This document shows, piece after piece, positions 21,600 through 31,286 of a DNA stretch of 64,000 bases (position 1 is the first letter of the stretch; every line of letters starts with the position of its first letter). A model generated the notes under the pieces. The model had not been told where the DNA came from. It searched no databases and saw only the letters and a list, made by a program, of their open reading frames with translations. The DNA comes from Nothopassalora personata (Eukaryota > Ascomycota > Dothideomycetes > Mycosphaerellales > Mycosphaerellaceae): contig CM066287.1 in assembly GCA_033816765.1 (NCBI GenBank), forward strand, positions 7,378,001 through 7,442,000. The letters run 5' to 3'. Position numbers and translations under genes: made by a program.

Positions 21600-24500
21600 T
21601 TGAGCGCAACAACCAGTGGACTGGATACGAACACGTCAACGTCAAGGCCGAAGTCAGAAGGGATTGGGGAAGGTGATCTCAGAATATCATCCCATTCCTT
21701 ACGAATGGTGCACATAGAGCACAACCCTGTAATAGGATCACACCTAGTGGTGCCTTGCACAGCGAATGGAAAATATGCATTCTCATTCCTTGATGACGGA
21801 GCCAATTCAAACTACGTTGACATCGTATATGCGCGAAAGAATGACCTGCCACTCTCGAAGCTGGACAGCCCATTGGCACTGGGCCTCGCCGACATGTCCA
21901 CTGCAAAGGAAATGATCGAATACCGTACGGAGCTCACCCTGGAGATCAACGGGCACTCCGAAGTGATCAATGCCTGGCTCACCAACCTCGAATACGACAT
22001 CGTCTTGGGGAGACCATGGCACGACAAGCATCAACCAGGCCTGCATTATGAGTCCGGCACTATGACGCTCGATTCTCAACACTGCAAGGACAACTGCCTG
22101 TCCGGAAAGGAAGCGACGTGGGTGCAGTCAGTCAATGATCAAGACCAGAACCCAGTCCTTACGTTCCAGACCCACGAGGAGCTTCCTAACAAGTACCGCT
22201 CGGCAACCGTGGAAGAAGATGACGAAGGAGATGTCACTTGGCAGCACGCCCGTCTGCCACTGCCGGCTGACGGCGAAGACACCATCAAGCGCATGACAAC
22301 GCGCGGCCCTGGAAAAGTTCGCCGGGCTGCTAAGAGACTCGAAGCAAAGGAAGCAAAGGCCGCTGTGGCAGCAGCAGTAGCAGCAGCTGCCGAAGCCGCA
22401 GCTCAACAAGCAGAAGAGCCTAAGAAGAACATCGACATCAAAGAAGTCAATGCAGACTACTTCGTGCGCCTCGCCAAGCAAAAGGGCGCGCAAGTTCACC
22501 TGATGTATGTCTATGACCCCAAGGTGGAGCAGCAGCGAGCGGGCGACTCGCTTGCCGCTTGCGCCATGACGGCGCACAACATGAAGACAGTTGCTGGAGG
22601 CAACTGTAAGATGCTGTCAGACGAAAAGACGATCTCAAGGCTGAACGCGCGTGCCGCTGCATTCATACCAGCATCAGAACGTGTAGCCCCAACACTCCGT
22701 TCCTGCAAGATGCACGCACAAGCAGACGTGGACAAGTTCATGAAAGTCAACGACCAAGAGATCGATCCAAAGGACCACCTTATGCCAACATACCACGAGT
22801 TCGCTGATTGCTTCTCGAAGAAGGCTTCAGAAGAGCTTCCGCCACACCGGCCTGGGATTGACCATGAGATCAAGCTGAAACCCGATGCCGTGCCACCCTT
22901 CAAGCGACCATACCGCATGTCTAAGCAAGAAGACGAGATCATCAAGCACTGGACTGACGAACAGATCGCCCAAGGCAAGATCCGCAAGAATGAAGGCCGC
23001 GCCGATGCTGCATCTCCGTGCCTTATCGTCAAGAAGCCAGGAGGTGGGTTGAGAGTATGCGTTGATTACAGAGCCCTCAATGCACTTACCATCAAGTCAA
23101 GATACCCTATTCCCCTGATGCAGGACACCTTGAACCGCATCGCAGGAAAGAAGTGGTTTACGAAGCTAGATGTGATTGCAGCATTCAACCGCATCCGCAT
23201 CGCAAAGGGGCATGAGTGGATGACAGCGTTCACTACCCGCTATGGGCAGTTCGAATGTCTAGTCATGCCATTCGGCCTATGCAACGCCCCAGGAACGTTC
23301 CAAGCTTATGTGAACGACACGCTACGGGAGTTCCTAGATGACTTTGCATCAGCCTATCTAGATGATATCCTCATCTTTAGCGACACGCTTGAAGAGCACA
23401 TTGGACATGTGAAGAAGGTGCTAGGGCGCTGCAGAGACGCAGGCCTGCAACTTGATATCAAGAAGTGTGAATTCCACACCCAATCGACCAAGTACCTTGG
23501 CCTTATTATTGGCAAGGACGGCATCTCCATGTGCCCGGAGAAGGTGAGAGCAGTGCAAGAATGGGAAACACCTCGTAATGTCACGGATGTGCTTGCATTC
23601 AACGGATTCGCTGGCTTCTATCGACGATTCATCAAGAACTACAGCAAGATAACACTGCCGCTTACCCGCCTCACCAAGAAAGACGTGCCATGGCAATGGA
23701 CGGCAGAGTGCCAAGCAGCGTTCGACGGCCTCAAGAAAGCATTCACCGATGCAGAAGGAGAAATCCTCGCAGTCTTCCAGCATGGGCTGGAGACAGTGCT
23801 TGAGACTGACGCTTCGGACTTCGTCACCGCAGCGGTCCTCTCCCAACGTCATAATGGCATCTTGAGACCAGTGGCATATCTGTCTAAGAAGATGTCACCC
23901 CAGGAATGCAACTACGACATCTATGACAAAGAGTTGCTCGCTATTGTCAAAGCGTTCGAAGAATGGCGTCCTGAGCTGGCAGCAGGTGACATCGATGACA
24001 AGGACTGCGTGGGCAGCGATTGCGAGAACTTCCTGGCCGACCCAAGTGGCAAGCCAGTGCTCGTCTACTCAGACCACAAGAACCTTGAGTACTTCATGAC
24101 CACGAAGGAACTCAACCGGCGCCAAGCACGCTGGGCAGAATTCCTATCGCAATTCCACTTCAAGATCATCTACAGACCAGGAGTGCAGGGAGGCAAGCCC
24201 GATAGCCTTACCCGCCGCTCACAAGATGCGATACGCAAGGACGAGGATGATCCCCGGCACACGCAGCAGCATCGCGTGTTGCTAGGACCCGAATTGTTTA
24301 TGCCGAACTTGTTAGCCAGCAGAATCCTACAACTCGCGGCATCGGAAGCCACCGGCGTTGTGGATGAGGACCTACAACGCGACATCCGATCCCTATACGA
24401 ACAGCAAGAACCACAAGAGGCCCTGCAACAGCTGGCAGCTGGCGACAAGGTGAAGATGCTCCACAGGCACAAGATCGACCCTAAGCACGCGATGGCAGTA

Positions 24501-26369
24501 GATGGAATGATCTACGTCAAGAACAGAGAAGGTGGCTACAGCCTGTATGTCCCAGAACCAGCTGAAGATGATGAAGGCAACACGGTGTATGCCCGCATAG
24601 TGAAAGCATTTCACGACGCCCCAGCCGCAGGTCACCCAGGAAAGACTAAGACCAACACCCTATTGAAACGCCACTATATCTGGCCAGGCATGACACGCTT
24701 CATACGCGAGTTCTGCAAAGGATGCACGACGTGCACAAACGTGAACCCAGTGCAGGATGCCGAACACGGATTGCTAGCACCGTTGCCAGTGCCACTCGAC
24801 ACATGGGACGACATCGCAATGGACTTCGTAGTCGAGCTGCCCGAAGCACGCTGCACCGCAGATGGGCAGAAGTACAAAAACGTTCTCACAGTGACAGACC
24901 GCCTGAGTAAGGAGCGGCATCTGATCCCAGTGCTCAACATGAGCGCAGAGTACATTGCGTTCATCTACCTCAAGTACGTGTTCAGCCGCCATGGGCTGCC
25001 TAAGTCGATCGTTACAGACAGAGGACCCCAATGGCTTTCCGCATTCTGGAAGCGCCTATGCCAGCTACTAGGCATCAAGCGCAAGCTGTCAACGGGCTAC
25101 CACCCCCAAACAGATGGGCAAAGCGAGATCACGAACAAGGCCATGGAGAAGTACCTGCGCACGTATACCAACTATGCCCAGGACGACTGGCCGGATTGGC
25201 TGCCTCTAGCAGAGTTCACTGCGAACGACCACGTGTCAGAATCTGCCGGATTCTCCCCATTCATGGCAACGCTAGGCAAGAACCCGAGGTATTCAGACGC
25301 AGAAGTCATGTTGCCGCTGGAACTCATGCCACACAAGCAACGCCTCGATGCACAATCGGCGACTGCATTCGGAGCCCGGATGAATGAACTCAGGCAGGCA
25401 CTCAGAGACGCCATGCAAATGGCGCAAGATACACAAGCGGAGTATGCCAACCGACGCAGGACCATAGCACCAGCATACAAGTTAGGCGACATGGTGCACA
25501 TTAGCACCAAGAACTGGCACACCACACGCCCGTCTAAGAAACTGGACTACAAGTATGCGGGTCCTTACCCGATCAAGGAAGTGCTGCCACACGACACATA
25601 TCGAGTCGCATTGCCAGACTCACTGAGCAACCTGTATGACGGGTTCCACGCCAATTACTTGCGACCAGGCTACGATCCAGTCACAGGACAAGTCGTCCCT
25701 CCGCCTCCGCCAATCGAGGTGGAGGACGAAGATGGGTCTCACCAGGAATGGCACGTGGAGAAAGTCGTGGACTCGCACAGGTCGCTGCCGCCAGGGCGTG
25801 CGCCAGCAGGAGGAAAGGTCCCAATCTACAAGTACTGCGTGAAGTGGGTAGGTGATAACGAGCTAACTTGGGAGCCCGCAGAGACTATGATTGCAACAGC
25901 AGCCGCCTCTGTCGCCGACTTCCATCACAACCACCCTACGGCCCCTAGACCAGCCGGCTTCACACCACCGCTAGGATGGATTGCGAATGAAGAAGCACCA
26001 TCTGATGACGCGGGCACCCTCAGTGCTGCGATGATTACGTCCAACCCAGTAACCGCAGGAGGGCCACGCGAATTGATCGCGCAGGTGCCTGTGGCTCTTC
26101 TGGCAGAAGACAACGGCTCGTATGAAGATGATGACCCGCCAGGCATGGCACCAACAAAGGTAACCGATGACTGTGACCGAAGCGACAAGCGAAATGGACA
26201 TCAAACTTCCCTTGACACGGTGCACAGGAGTGACCGTTTTGAAGGGGGGGGTGGTGTGACGGCCCATGGCCGCACAGCGAGTGAACGTGGCGAGTTACGT
26301 GACCGGGCCCGGGCCGACCCGCGTGCCTCGGCTTGTATATTAACTTCTCGCGCCTCGCGCACCTCTTAG
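21600..26369 (+). CDS. pol: Pol polyprotein with chromodomain
   Basis: Pol supplies the enzymes for reverse transcription and integration. Numbering starts at TTG 21,600 (1,589 residues); translation probably enters by -1 frameshift from Gag, and the first ATG is 21,705. Aspartic protease: LDDGAN at 64-69, an unusual Asp in place of Ser/Thr in the D[ST]G triad. Reverse transcriptase: about 450-640, with YLDD at 586-589. RNase H: from about 735 (ETDASDF). Integrase: an HHCC zinc domain at about 1,005-1,042 and catalytic Asp1075, Asp1140 and Glu1176, giving exact D,D-35-E spacing. Chromodomain: about 1,383-1,430 (EWHVEKVVD ... CVKWVGDNELTWEP). The frame has no internal stop. It continues through the polypurine tract and 38 codons of the 3' LTR to TAG 26,367-26,369. 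Confidence 0.95.
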   Translation: MSATTSGLDTNTSTSRPKSEGIGEGDLRISSHSLRMVHIEHNPVIGSHLVVPCTANGKYAFSFLDDGANSNYVDIVYARKNDLPLSKLDSPLALGLADMSTAKEMIEYRTELTLEINGHSEVINAWLTNLEYDIVLGRPWHDKHQPGLHYESGTMTLDSQHCKDNCLSGKEATWVQSVNDQDQNPVLTFQTHEELPNKYRSATVEEDDEGDVTWQHARLPLPADGEDTIKRMTTRGPGKVRRAAKRLEAKEAKAAVAAAVAAAAEAAAQQAEEPKKNIDIKEVNADYFVRLAKQKGAQVHLMYVYDPKVEQQRAGDSLAACAMTAHNMKTVAGGNCKMLSDEKTISRLNARAAAFIPASERVAPTLRSCKMHAQADVDKFMKVNDQEIDPKDHLMPTYHEFADCFSKKASEELPPHRPGIDHEIKLKPDAVPPFKRPYRMSKQEDEIIKHWTDEQIAQGKIRKNEGRADAASPCLIVKKPGGGLRVCVDYRALNALTIKSRYPIPLMQDTLNRIAGKKWFTKLDVIAAFNRIRIAKGHEWMTAFTTRYGQFECLVMPFGLCNAPGTFQAYVNDTLREFLDDFASAYLDDILIFSDTLEEHIGHVKKVLGRCRDAGLQLDIKKCEFHTQSTKYLGLIIGKDGISMCPEKVRAVQEWETPRNVTDVLAFNGFAGFYRRFIKNYSKITLPLTRLTKKDVPWQWTAECQAAFDGLKKAFTDAEGEILAVFQHGLETVLETDASDFVTAAVLSQRHNGILRPVAYLSKKMSPQECNYDIYDKELLAIVKAFEEWRPELAAGDIDDKDCVGSDCENFLADPSGKPVLVYSDHKNLEYFMTTKELNRRQARWAEFLSQFHFKIIYRPGVQGGKPDSLTRRSQDAIRKDEDDPRHTQQHRVLLGPELFMPNLLASRILQLAASEATGVVDEDLQRDIRSLYEQQEPQEALQQLAAGDKVKMLHRHKIDPKHAMAVDGMIYVKNREGGYSLYVPEPAEDDEGNTVYARIVKAFHDAPAAGHPGKTKTNTLLKRHYIWPGMTRFIREFCKGCTTCTNVNPVQDAEHGLLAPLPVPLDTWDDIAMDFVVELPEARCTADGQKYKNVLTVTDRLSKERHLIPVLNMSAEYIAFIYLKYVFSRHGLPKSIVTDRGPQWLSAFWKRLCQLLGIKRKLSTGYHPQTDGQSEITNKAMEKYLRTYTNYAQDDWPDWLPLAEFTANDHVSESAGFSPFMATLGKNPRYSDAEVMLPLELMPHKQRLDAQSATAFGARMNELRQALRDAMQMAQDTQAEYANRRRTIAPAYKLGDMVHISTKNWHTTRPSKKLDYKYAGPYPIKEVLPHDTYRVALPDSLSNLYDGFHANYLRPGYDPVTGQVVPPPPPIEVEDEDGSHQEWHVEKVVDSHRSLPPGRAPAGGKVPIYKYCVKWVGDNELTWEPAETMIATAAASVADFHHNHPTAPRPAGFTPPLGWIANEEAPSDDAGTLSAAMITSNPVTAGGPRELIAQVPVALLAEDNGSYEDDDPPGMAPTKVTDDCDRSDKRNGHQTSLDTVHRSDRFEGGGGVTAHGRTASERGELRDRARADPRASACILTSRASRTS
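26241..26254 (+). other. Polypurine tract
   Basis: GAAGGGGGGGTGGT lies directly against the TG of the 3' LTR, the place where plus-strand DNA synthesis is primed in LTR retroelements. It is interrupted by pyrimidines near its end. It lies inside the pol frame and is translated as part of the Glu-Gly-rich stretch EGGGGV. Confidence 0.8.
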
Positions 26370-26415
26370 ATAGCTTGTCTAACAACTTCGTACTACCTAA
26401 GCAGGTGCCCTTACA
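26255..26415 (+). repeat. 3' LTR (161 bp)
   Basis: Identical to the 5' LTR and followed by the second ATGGT at 26,416-26,420. Its first 115 bases are also the last codons of pol. Confidence 0.95.
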
Positions 26416-26420
26416 ATGGT
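26416..26420. repeat. Right target-site duplication ATGGT
   Basis: Matches 19,010-19,014. Copy B sequence resumes directly after it (TCTAGTAACTATAATCC) and matches copy A near 13,145. Confidence 0.95.
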
Positions 26421-27880
26421 TCTAGTAACTATAATCCGTTCTATCCTAGGTCCTAATTTCCTTTGTCGCTTCTATCTTCGTCGAAGTAGGATTCGTCGAT
26501 GTCTACTTCTTAGAGCGTGGCGTCTTGCCTATACGTCGCTCCTAGGGTTCCTCGTAGTTGCTAAGGCTAATACCCTACGCCTAACTTTACGGCGTAGTAA
26601 ACTTAACACGAGTCTTAGTAACAGAATCGCTAATGAAGGCTTCTATAACCATTTCGAGATTCGGATTCGATCTCGTAGTCGACTCTTCGTGTTATTATGT
26701 TAAACTGTCGTAGTTGGTTCTTCGCATTAAATGGAATAACTACTATTTACTGCCTATAGTATCCTCCTCGTCCTTCTAAGGGGTCTAGGAGAGGCGTCGT
26801 ACTTCTATTGCTAGCTCTCTCCCCTACTCTCCGAGTATAGTCGGTATCTCCCCGAGATCTAACGCTACTCTTAGATTTACTAGTTCGGGGTTGTATTATA
26901 TTAAATTGCTCGCGGCGCACCATTTTTTTTACCGCGGCAATCCCGTGCTATGTAGCCTTCCTTGCTATAGGTATAGTATGTAAGTTTTTCTTTTCCTTTA
27001 AAGGGCTTTCCGTAGCCCCTACTCTTATCGATCCTCCGTCCTCGTTAGGTAACGTCTAGTTCTATTGGCTGTAGTCTATAGTAGGGTTAACTTTGTCGTA
27101 AGAATTCTCCCTTCGCAACGTATCCTCCTAAGGGTCTACGGTCCGGAGCGTATCCTACTATTCCTCCTACTTTAGAGTCGTATTTCTTTTCCTAGTGTCG
27201 TTCCTAGAGCTAGTTATCGATATTGATCGACGCCTTTATTAGCTCTTCGAGGTTAGTAATCTATCCCCCGTATCTTATTAACTCGTCCTTTACGGAGTCT
27301 TTAAGTCCACGTCGGAACATAGTTATTAACGCCGTCTAGTCCTATCTAGTAATTTGTCCGTATTCTTCGAATTTGGCGGCATACTCTAAAGTAGACGTCT
27401 TCTACTTTAGGTGTTAAATAATTCGTATAGCCTATTAGACTTCGTTCGAGGTTCTAAAGATTGACTTTATCTTATCTTTAAAGAGGGTGTAGCTCCTAAA
27501 CATTCTAGTAGGGTCTAATCGTCCTATACCTTTAAGGTATTCCTTAAGGTAAGGTTTAATCTAGTTCTACGCGCTTCCGCGATGGTACGTAATAGCGAAG
27601 ATAGTTCTTTTATCGGCATCGACTAGGTTAAACATAAGGTACATATCTATCTAATTAATCCAGTCGTCGAACTTGGCCCTGTCTCTATGGAAGAGGTCTA
27701 GCTTAGCAGCCTTAACGTCGTTCTTCCTTAGGGTAGGCTCGTCGTCGTCATTAGACTCATCGTCCTTCGTAGTAGTCTATTGTAGTAGCGCACGGCGGAT
27801 GCTTCCTGCTTCGCTAGAGGCGGGTGTTCCCCTACTAGCTGCTTAAGTAGCGCTTATCCTAAGGGCGTTTAAAGTGTTAT

Positions 27881-28235
27881 TGTCTCGTTCTAGGGCTAGT
27901 CTCAAAAGAGAGATAAGTTAAGTCACGTAGCGGTATTCTTTAGAGAGGCTAAAGCGAGCTAAGCGAAGATGAATAATTGGAGTAAGAGTTGTATTCCAAT
28001 CAGTGAGATAGTAACATAAGTTGAACGTATTAGAACTATAAGGGTTTCTAGCGTTCCTAAATACAAAGGAGATTCGTAGATCTCGGTAATTAGTCTAATT
28101 AGTCTAAGCATAAGCAGTCTAATTAGTCTGAGCATAAGCAGTCTAATCGCTCCAAGTCTAAGCGCTTAGGCAGGATGAGTCACGTGTTCGTCTTGTCATT
28201 ATAATTCCAGGGTCCATAGGAATTATTCCGTAACA
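27881..28235 (-). repeat. 5' LTR of copy B
   Basis: 355 bp from TGTCTCG to CCGTAACA on the plus strand, closely matching 13,693-14,047 along its length, including the AGTCTAA minisatellite. The differences I can see are mostly C/T or G/A, as RIP would produce. Confidence 0.85.
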
Positions 28236-29959
28236 CTTTTCTAGGATTTCTCGTTTTACTTATTCGACCGTCTCGATTTCTATAGTTTCGGTCGTCCGGT
28301 AACTTCCCGAGGTATCCTTTATCTAGATTATATTAAATTAGTATATTCTCTTAAACTATTATAGTTAGTTCTATAACCTATATAGTGTAGTTTCTATTAG
28401 TTACCCGTAGTATCCTCCTCGTCCTTATAAGGGGTCTAGGAGAGGTGTGTTACTTCCGTTACTAACTCTCTCCTCTACTTCTCGAGTATAGTCGGTACCT
28501 CTTAGTAGTCTAACACTACTCTCGAGTTTACTAGTTCTTCGTTATATCGTATTAAACTACTTACGGCGCACTATGTTTTTCTTACCGTAGCAGTCCCTTA
28601 CTATGTAGCCTTCTTTACTACAATTATAGTAAGTAAAGCTTCCTTTCGAACTCTTAGGCCCTTTCTTACCCCTGTTCTTACTTCCGATCTTACGACCTTT
28701 CTCGGTAACGTCGAGTTCTATAGGCTATAGTCTATAGTATAGCTTATAGCTAGACTTATTATTATTAAAGTTATTATAGTCCCTATTACGATTGTCGTAG
28801 CCTAGTGTAAATCCGGCCTTTCCGGATACTTTAGAGTCGTATCGTCGTTCTATAGCTCTCTCGTAGAGCTTGTCGTTAAGATTAATTGTAACTCTAATAA
28901 GGTTACCTAAGTTATCGATTCTTCGACTATCCCGTATTAACTCGTCCTTAACGTTCTCCTTTAAGCTACGTTGATATATAACTTGTAAGGTCTTATTGTC
29001 CTAATCGGTAAGTTAAGCGTATTCCTAGAATTTAGTAGTATACTCGGCGGTAGATGTCTTCTAGGTTAAGTATTATATAACACGAACGGCAGTAGTAACC
29101 TCGTTAGAGATTCTAAAGACGCTCTTTATAGCATTCTTAAGATAGTTATAAGACGTAAAGATCCCGTTAGCGTTATCGGTACCGTTGCTATCTAAGTAGG
29201 TTCTTAGGAAGGGTTTAACCTAATACTATGCTCGTCCTCTTAAGAAGGTAGTAGTAAAGATAGGCTTAAGGTTCTTAGCTATAGAGTTAAATAAGAAGTA
29301 CGTATCTATCTAAGTAATCTAAGTGTTAAACTTGTCTCGATCGCTATAGTAGAACTCTAGCTTACTAACCTTAAGGGATTTATTACCTACATAAGTAGCT
29401 AGGGCATTAATAGCATCGTTCGCGGTCCGTAGTCGGGTACCTCTATCTACTTTACTAGGGGCGGATGTTCCCCTAGTGCTCTATCGATCTCCTATTCTAG
29501 AGGGCGTTTAAAGCTATTAGGTTTAGTTAAACCTATAATCTTACTAAGTTAACTAACAAGTTAGGTAACCTTCGTTCGATCGAGATTTATTCTCGTCGAG
29601 TAGAAGTAGGAGGGAGAGCAGTATAAAGCAGTAGTAAGGCAGCGGTTAGGTAAGGTTATATTCTAAATAGTAAGATTAAACAGTAAGTTAAACGCCTCGA
29701 AGCTATAAGGGTTCTTAGCGTTTCCTAAATATAAAGGAGATTACTTTTTAATCTATCCTAATCTATTAATCTGCTCTATAGATTATATAGAGTAACGGAT
29801 TAATTGTTATCGTGCTCTGTTCTAATCCGTTTAATCTACTTATAGATTATATAGAGCAATAGATTACTCTACGGTAGCTGTGCCTTCCTAGTAGTAGTCG
29901 TGCCTACTTAACTATAGAGGCGCTAATTGGTCGCTAAGCATTAGCTTAATCTCGTAACA
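28236..29959 (-). mobile_element. Family 2 relative, copy C (gag plus LTR)
   Basis: Sequence from about 28,390 to 29,510 matches the gag region of copy B (compare 26,750-27,840) at lower similarity. It is followed on the right by an LTR-like segment of about 445 bp ending CTCGTAACA at 29,959. Pol is absent. The LTR keeps the anchor CCTAAATATAAAGGAGATT but then carries a different internal repeat (two copies of TATAGATTATATAGAG at about 29,805-29,860). RIP-mutated and non-coding. Confidence 0.7.
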
Positions 29960-30850
29960 CTCCTTTAGTCCTCTTCGGTATATAACTTAAAGTGCTTTAT
30001 CGTCCTAGTTAGTAAGTTGCGCGTATTCCTAGAATTTAGTAGTATATTCGGTAGTAGAGGTCTTCTATATTAAGTGCTAGATAATATAAACGGCAGTAGC
30101 TATCTCGTTTAAGACACTAAAGACGCTCTTTATAGCATACTTAAGATAGTTATAAGACTTAAAGACTCTATTAGCATTATCTTCTCCGTTACTATCTAAG
30201 TACTTCCGAAGGAATAGTTTAACCTAATGCTATGCTCGTCCTCTCAAAAAAGTAGTAGTAAAGATAGGCTTAAGGTTCTTAGCTATAGAGTTAAATAAGA
30301 AGTATATATCTATCTAAGTAACCTAAGTGTCGAACTTGTCTCGGTCGCTATAGTAGAACTCTAGCTTACTAACCTTAAGGGTGTTATTGCCTATATAAGT
30401 AGCTAAGGCATTAATAGCATCGTTTACGGTCTAAGGTCGTCGGGCTCTACTTGCTTTACTAGGGGCGGGTGTTCCCCGTTTACTCTATCGATCTCCTATC
30501 GTAGAGGGCGTTTAAAGCTATTAGGTTTAGTATAACCTAATAATATTATAAGTTAAGAAGACAAGCTTAATCGGGTTTATTCTCGGGCCGATAGGAAGTT
30601 AAGGGAGAGTAATAAAGTAGTAGCTATCTTGTCTTATAAAGACTAAGCAGCAGTAAGGCAGAGGTTAGGTTATAGTGTATTCTAAACAGTAATATTGAAC
30701 AGTGAGTTAAACGCCTCGAACTATAAGGGTACTAAATACAAAGGGCATTCTATTCCTTTCCTATGCCTACCGTGCCTATCGTGCCTACTGTGCCTAAGTC
30801 CGTAGGCGCTCTAGGCACTCCAGGCACTCTAGGCACTCTGCAGCGGTTGT
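29960..30850 (-). mobile_element. Family 2 relative, copy D (gag fragment plus LTR)
   Basis: From about 29,990 to 30,505 it closely matches copy C from about 28,985 to 29,510. An LTR-like segment from about 30,515 to the edge of the repeat block follows. It holds the anchor ACTAAATACAAAGG near 30,731 and a third kind of internal repeat (GTGCCTA). The right end is uncertain, because RIP signal fades at about 30,840 where unique DNA begins. Confidence 0.65.
30762..30842. repeat. Head-to-head GTGCCTA / TAGGCAC repeat cluster
   Basis: Four TGCCTA units are followed, after a 15-20 base centre, by an AGGC unit and three AGGCACTC units on the same strand, so the two halves are reverse complements. 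It coincides with the change from RIP-mutated to normal base composition. Confidence 0.75.
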
Positions 30851-31286
30851 GTCCGCCTAGCTGTGGGCCGCGCCCGTCATTGGTGCGGGCTTGTTGATTG
30901 GCTATCGTTCCTTCGGCCGTCTCTGATCCGTAAGAAGAGGCTGCATTGTATTGGGTATCCCGTATCTCTGTCGCTTGGTGTCCATCGTGCTGTCAACGCC
31001 ACGTCCAAAAATTGTACTCAAATCAGTACTCCTCCAACACCTCGCTGTACAATTCCCTCCTTGTGTCATGAATCCGTTCGTGATCGTAACCAGATCTTTT
31101 CATGCCTTCGTCCAACAGCCGTTTCTCTTCACAAAGATTCCTCAAAGACATCCTCTATGTTGATCGAGATCCCAACACTTGGGCTCCAGTACGCTCCCAA
31201 AGACGTAACTCTTGCTATTATCACATCAGCCAACGAATAAACGTACGCCTGTCTCATGCAAAACGTGCAGATTGGTGAAATGCTGA
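30851..31286. other. Boundary region without gene
   Basis: About 435 bp of normal-composition DNA between the repeat block and the end of the first regulator gene. It probably includes that gene's 3' untranslated region. I see no supported coding sequence. Confidence 0.6.

Larger units (their letters stand above)
19015..26415 (+). mobile_element. Intact Ty3/Gypsy chromovirus
   Basis: A complete 7,401-bp LTR retrotransposon inserted in copy B. LTRs of 161 bp (19,015-19,175 and 26,255-26,415) are identical by eye and the target duplication is ATGGT. Gag (19,405-21,591) and Pol (to 26,369) are open with no nonsense codon. Pol is ordered protease, reverse transcriptase, RNase H, integrase, chromodomain. 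CA and TG are common, unlike the flanks, so the element has not been RIPped. Identical LTRs mean the insertion is recent. Chromodomain integrases of this class bind modified histone tails and steer integration into heterochromatin, which fits its place inside older repeats. It may still be able to transpose. Confidence 0.95.
14990..28235 (-). mobile_element. RIP-mutated chromovirus family 2, copy B (interrupted)
   Basis: A minus-strand Ty3/Gypsy chromovirus split by the intact element at 19,015-26,415. Its 5' LTR is at 27,881-28,235, gag lies around 18,400-19,010 and 26,421-27,880, and pol runs leftwards. The reverse-transcriptase box at about 17,236-17,247 reads YIDD on the minus strand. A chromodomain is legible at about 15,084-15,180 (EVEKILDKKG, stop, RYLVKWKGYDE). 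A degraded zinc knuckle lies near 26,925-26,985. The expected 3' LTR is missing at the left; the element stops near 14,990 beside the tRNA-like sequence. TAG stops and CpA depletion show RIP. Confidence 0.8.

Noticed and set aside
30863..31240. 125-codon plus-strand frame at the repeat border
   Set aside because: No domain; it lies in the likely 3' flank of the regulator gene and overlaps another equally long frame.
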